Positions 22,278 through 22,835 of a stretch of DNA of 22,835 nucleotides are shown in pieces; positions within the stretch are counted from its first letter, which is position 1, and each line of letters begins with the position of its first letter. The stretch is taken from the IMG/VR virus record IMGVR_UViG_3300029989_000160, positions 1-22,835 of that record; one strand, written 5' to 3'. This stretch comes from a virus. Made by a program: the position numbers and the translations under genes. The notes below the pieces were generated by a model. That model saw nothing but the letters and a program-made list of their open reading frames with translations. It made no database searches and had not been told where the DNA came from.

Positions 22278-22721
22278 TCAGGCGGCCTGCTGGAGGTCGC
22301 CGGCGCCGGTGGCTTCCTGCACGATGTCCAGTGCAATGACCGGGCAGTCGAAGCCGACCAGCGTTAACGTCATCTCACTCATGCAGGGCGTGCCGGTCGG
22401 GCTGACGCCGGCGTATTTCGCGTCCTCACAATAAATGTTCAGGCCGGCTCTATGGATTGCGTTGCGAACAGTCGACAGCTTCTTGTTTCCGACTTGAACC
22501 CATGCGGTGATGCTGTTGAGGTGCACAGAAACTACAGGGTTTCCTGTGACACCAAGGGTATCGCTGGCCCTGAGCAGCGCTGACAGCGTCTCGCACTTAG
22601 TGATTTGTAGATGGTTTTCTTCAATGGCTTTGAGTTTCTTTCCGCACTCCGCCATCACCTCGCGCACCAGTTTTTGCTGCAGTGTCAATTCTGCGGCCGG
22701 GGTTTCAATCATTTCGAACAT
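22278..22721 (-). CDS. DGR-linked protein of unknown function (147 aa)
   Basis: This protein starts at ATG 22721 with AAGGA seven bases upstream. The first 50 residues are helical and charged (ELTLQQKLVREVMAECGKKL, then AIEENHLQITKCETLSALLR). The rest has alternating strands and helices (NPVVSVHLNSITAWVQVGNK, then YAGVSPTGTPCMSEMTLTLV). The end is alanine-rich. No motif could be matched. Its 54-base distance from the VR2 stop and two-base distance to the next gene place it between the two variable genes, so it may belong to the DGR target module. Codon use looks like its neighbours. Confidence 0.55.
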   Translation of the reverse strand: MFEMIETPAAELTLQQKLVREVMAECGKKLKAIEENHLQITKCETLSALLRASDTLGVTGNPVVSVHLNSITAWVQVGNKKLSTVRNAIHRAGLNIYCEDAKYAGVSPTGTPCMSEMTLTLVGFDCPVIALDIVQEATGAGDLQQAA

Positions 22722-22773
22722 GGTCAGATCCTTAGGATTCCACGTCTTGTAGCGGTCGGAGATCGAATTGATA

Positions 22774-22788
22774 AATTACTGAATAATT
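22774..22788 (-). repeat. Short AT hairpin downstream of VR2
   Basis: The 15 bases are identical to those after VR1: AATTA-TTCAG-TAATT on the coding strand, covering the TAA stop of the second variable protein. Identity between VR1 and VR2 extends through this element and into the constant 29-base block of the repeat. Confidence 0.45.
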
Positions 22789-22835
22789 AATCTGCGGACG
22801 GCTCGGGCGCGGAGCTTGCCGTAGATGCCGTGGTC
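22776..22835 (-). CDS. DGR variable protein 2, C-terminal end (partial)
   Basis: Only the last 19 residues plus the stop are in the window: DHGIYGKLRARAVRRLIIQ. The final twelve residues are identical to those of variable protein 1, so this is a second target with the same C-terminal fold. The visible hypervariable residues DHG-YG differ from the template's NND-NN at adenine codons only. The rest, including any different N-terminal domain, lies to the right of the window. It is first in the visible operon order. Confidence 0.85.
   Translation of the reverse strand, partial: DHGIYGKLRARAVRRLIIQ
22790..22835 (-). repeat. DGR variable repeat 2 (VR2, partial)
   Basis: The 29-base constant block (22790-22818) is identical to TR and VR1. 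In the next 17 bases, six substitutions are seen (1st, 2nd, 5th, 10th, 14th and 17th positions), all at the ten TR adenines in this stretch, and the other seven bases are unchanged. The rest of the repeat is beyond the window edge. Confidence 0.88.

Noticed and set aside
1-22835. CRISPR array, rRNA or complete tRNA gene
   Set aside because: No regularly spaced repeats and no complete tRNA were seen by eye. The only tRNA-like stretch is the 22-bp fragment interpreted as the att core.

Overview
This window reads as a GC-rich, lambda-like temperate siphophage genome. The host is probably a proteobacterium, and betaproteobacterial (for example Rhodocyclales-like) is my best guess. That guess rests on protein style and base composition only, since no host gene is present. 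Almost all the DNA is coding and most genes touch or overlap.

Left part (1-13869, plus strand) is the late region, in lambda order: the end of a probable major capsid protein, a small head protein, head-tail joining protein, tail terminator, tail tube, and a tail assembly chaperone with a -1 frameshift extension (G/GT type, slippery AAAAAAC at 2128-2134). These are followed by the tape measure, three tail-tip assembly proteins (M, L and K positions), a 1506-residue J-like tip protein, tail fibre genes, small membrane proteins, a holin-like protein and a GH24 endolysin.

Middle (13870-15561) is the integration module. The non-coding stretch 13870-14190 holds a 22-bp match to the 3' end of a tRNA-Ser gene (probable attP core), flanked by two pairs of TGTAGG boxes, and a strong terminator. 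Next come a P4-type tyrosine integrase (+) and, convergent and overlapping its 3' end, an AlpA/Xis-like gene (-). Phage DNA lies on both sides of the att core, which suggests a non-integrated (circular or virion) phage genome or two prophages in tandem.

Right part (15558-22835, minus strand) is one tightly packed gene chain. Read in its own direction it starts beyond the window edge with a second variable protein (only its last 19 residues are seen). It continues with three small unknown genes, a C-type-lectin-like variable protein, Avd, a template repeat, a reverse transcriptase, a dNMP kinase, a membrane protein, an HNH endonuclease, a small phage protein, a cytosine-5 DNA methyltransferase, an ASCH-like protein and the Xis-like gene.

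The main discovery is a complete diversity-generating retroelement (DGR). It has an RT with a YVDD active site, Avd, a template repeat at 20954-21056, and two variable repeats at 21611-21713 and 22790-22835 (cut by the window edge). In VR1, 17 substitutions separate it from the template and all 17 fall on template adenines (coding strand). In the visible part of VR2, all 6 do. One template therefore appears to feed at least two target genes. The DGR lies inside the phage's early/middle operon, and the RT stop overlaps the start of a nucleotide kinase gene.
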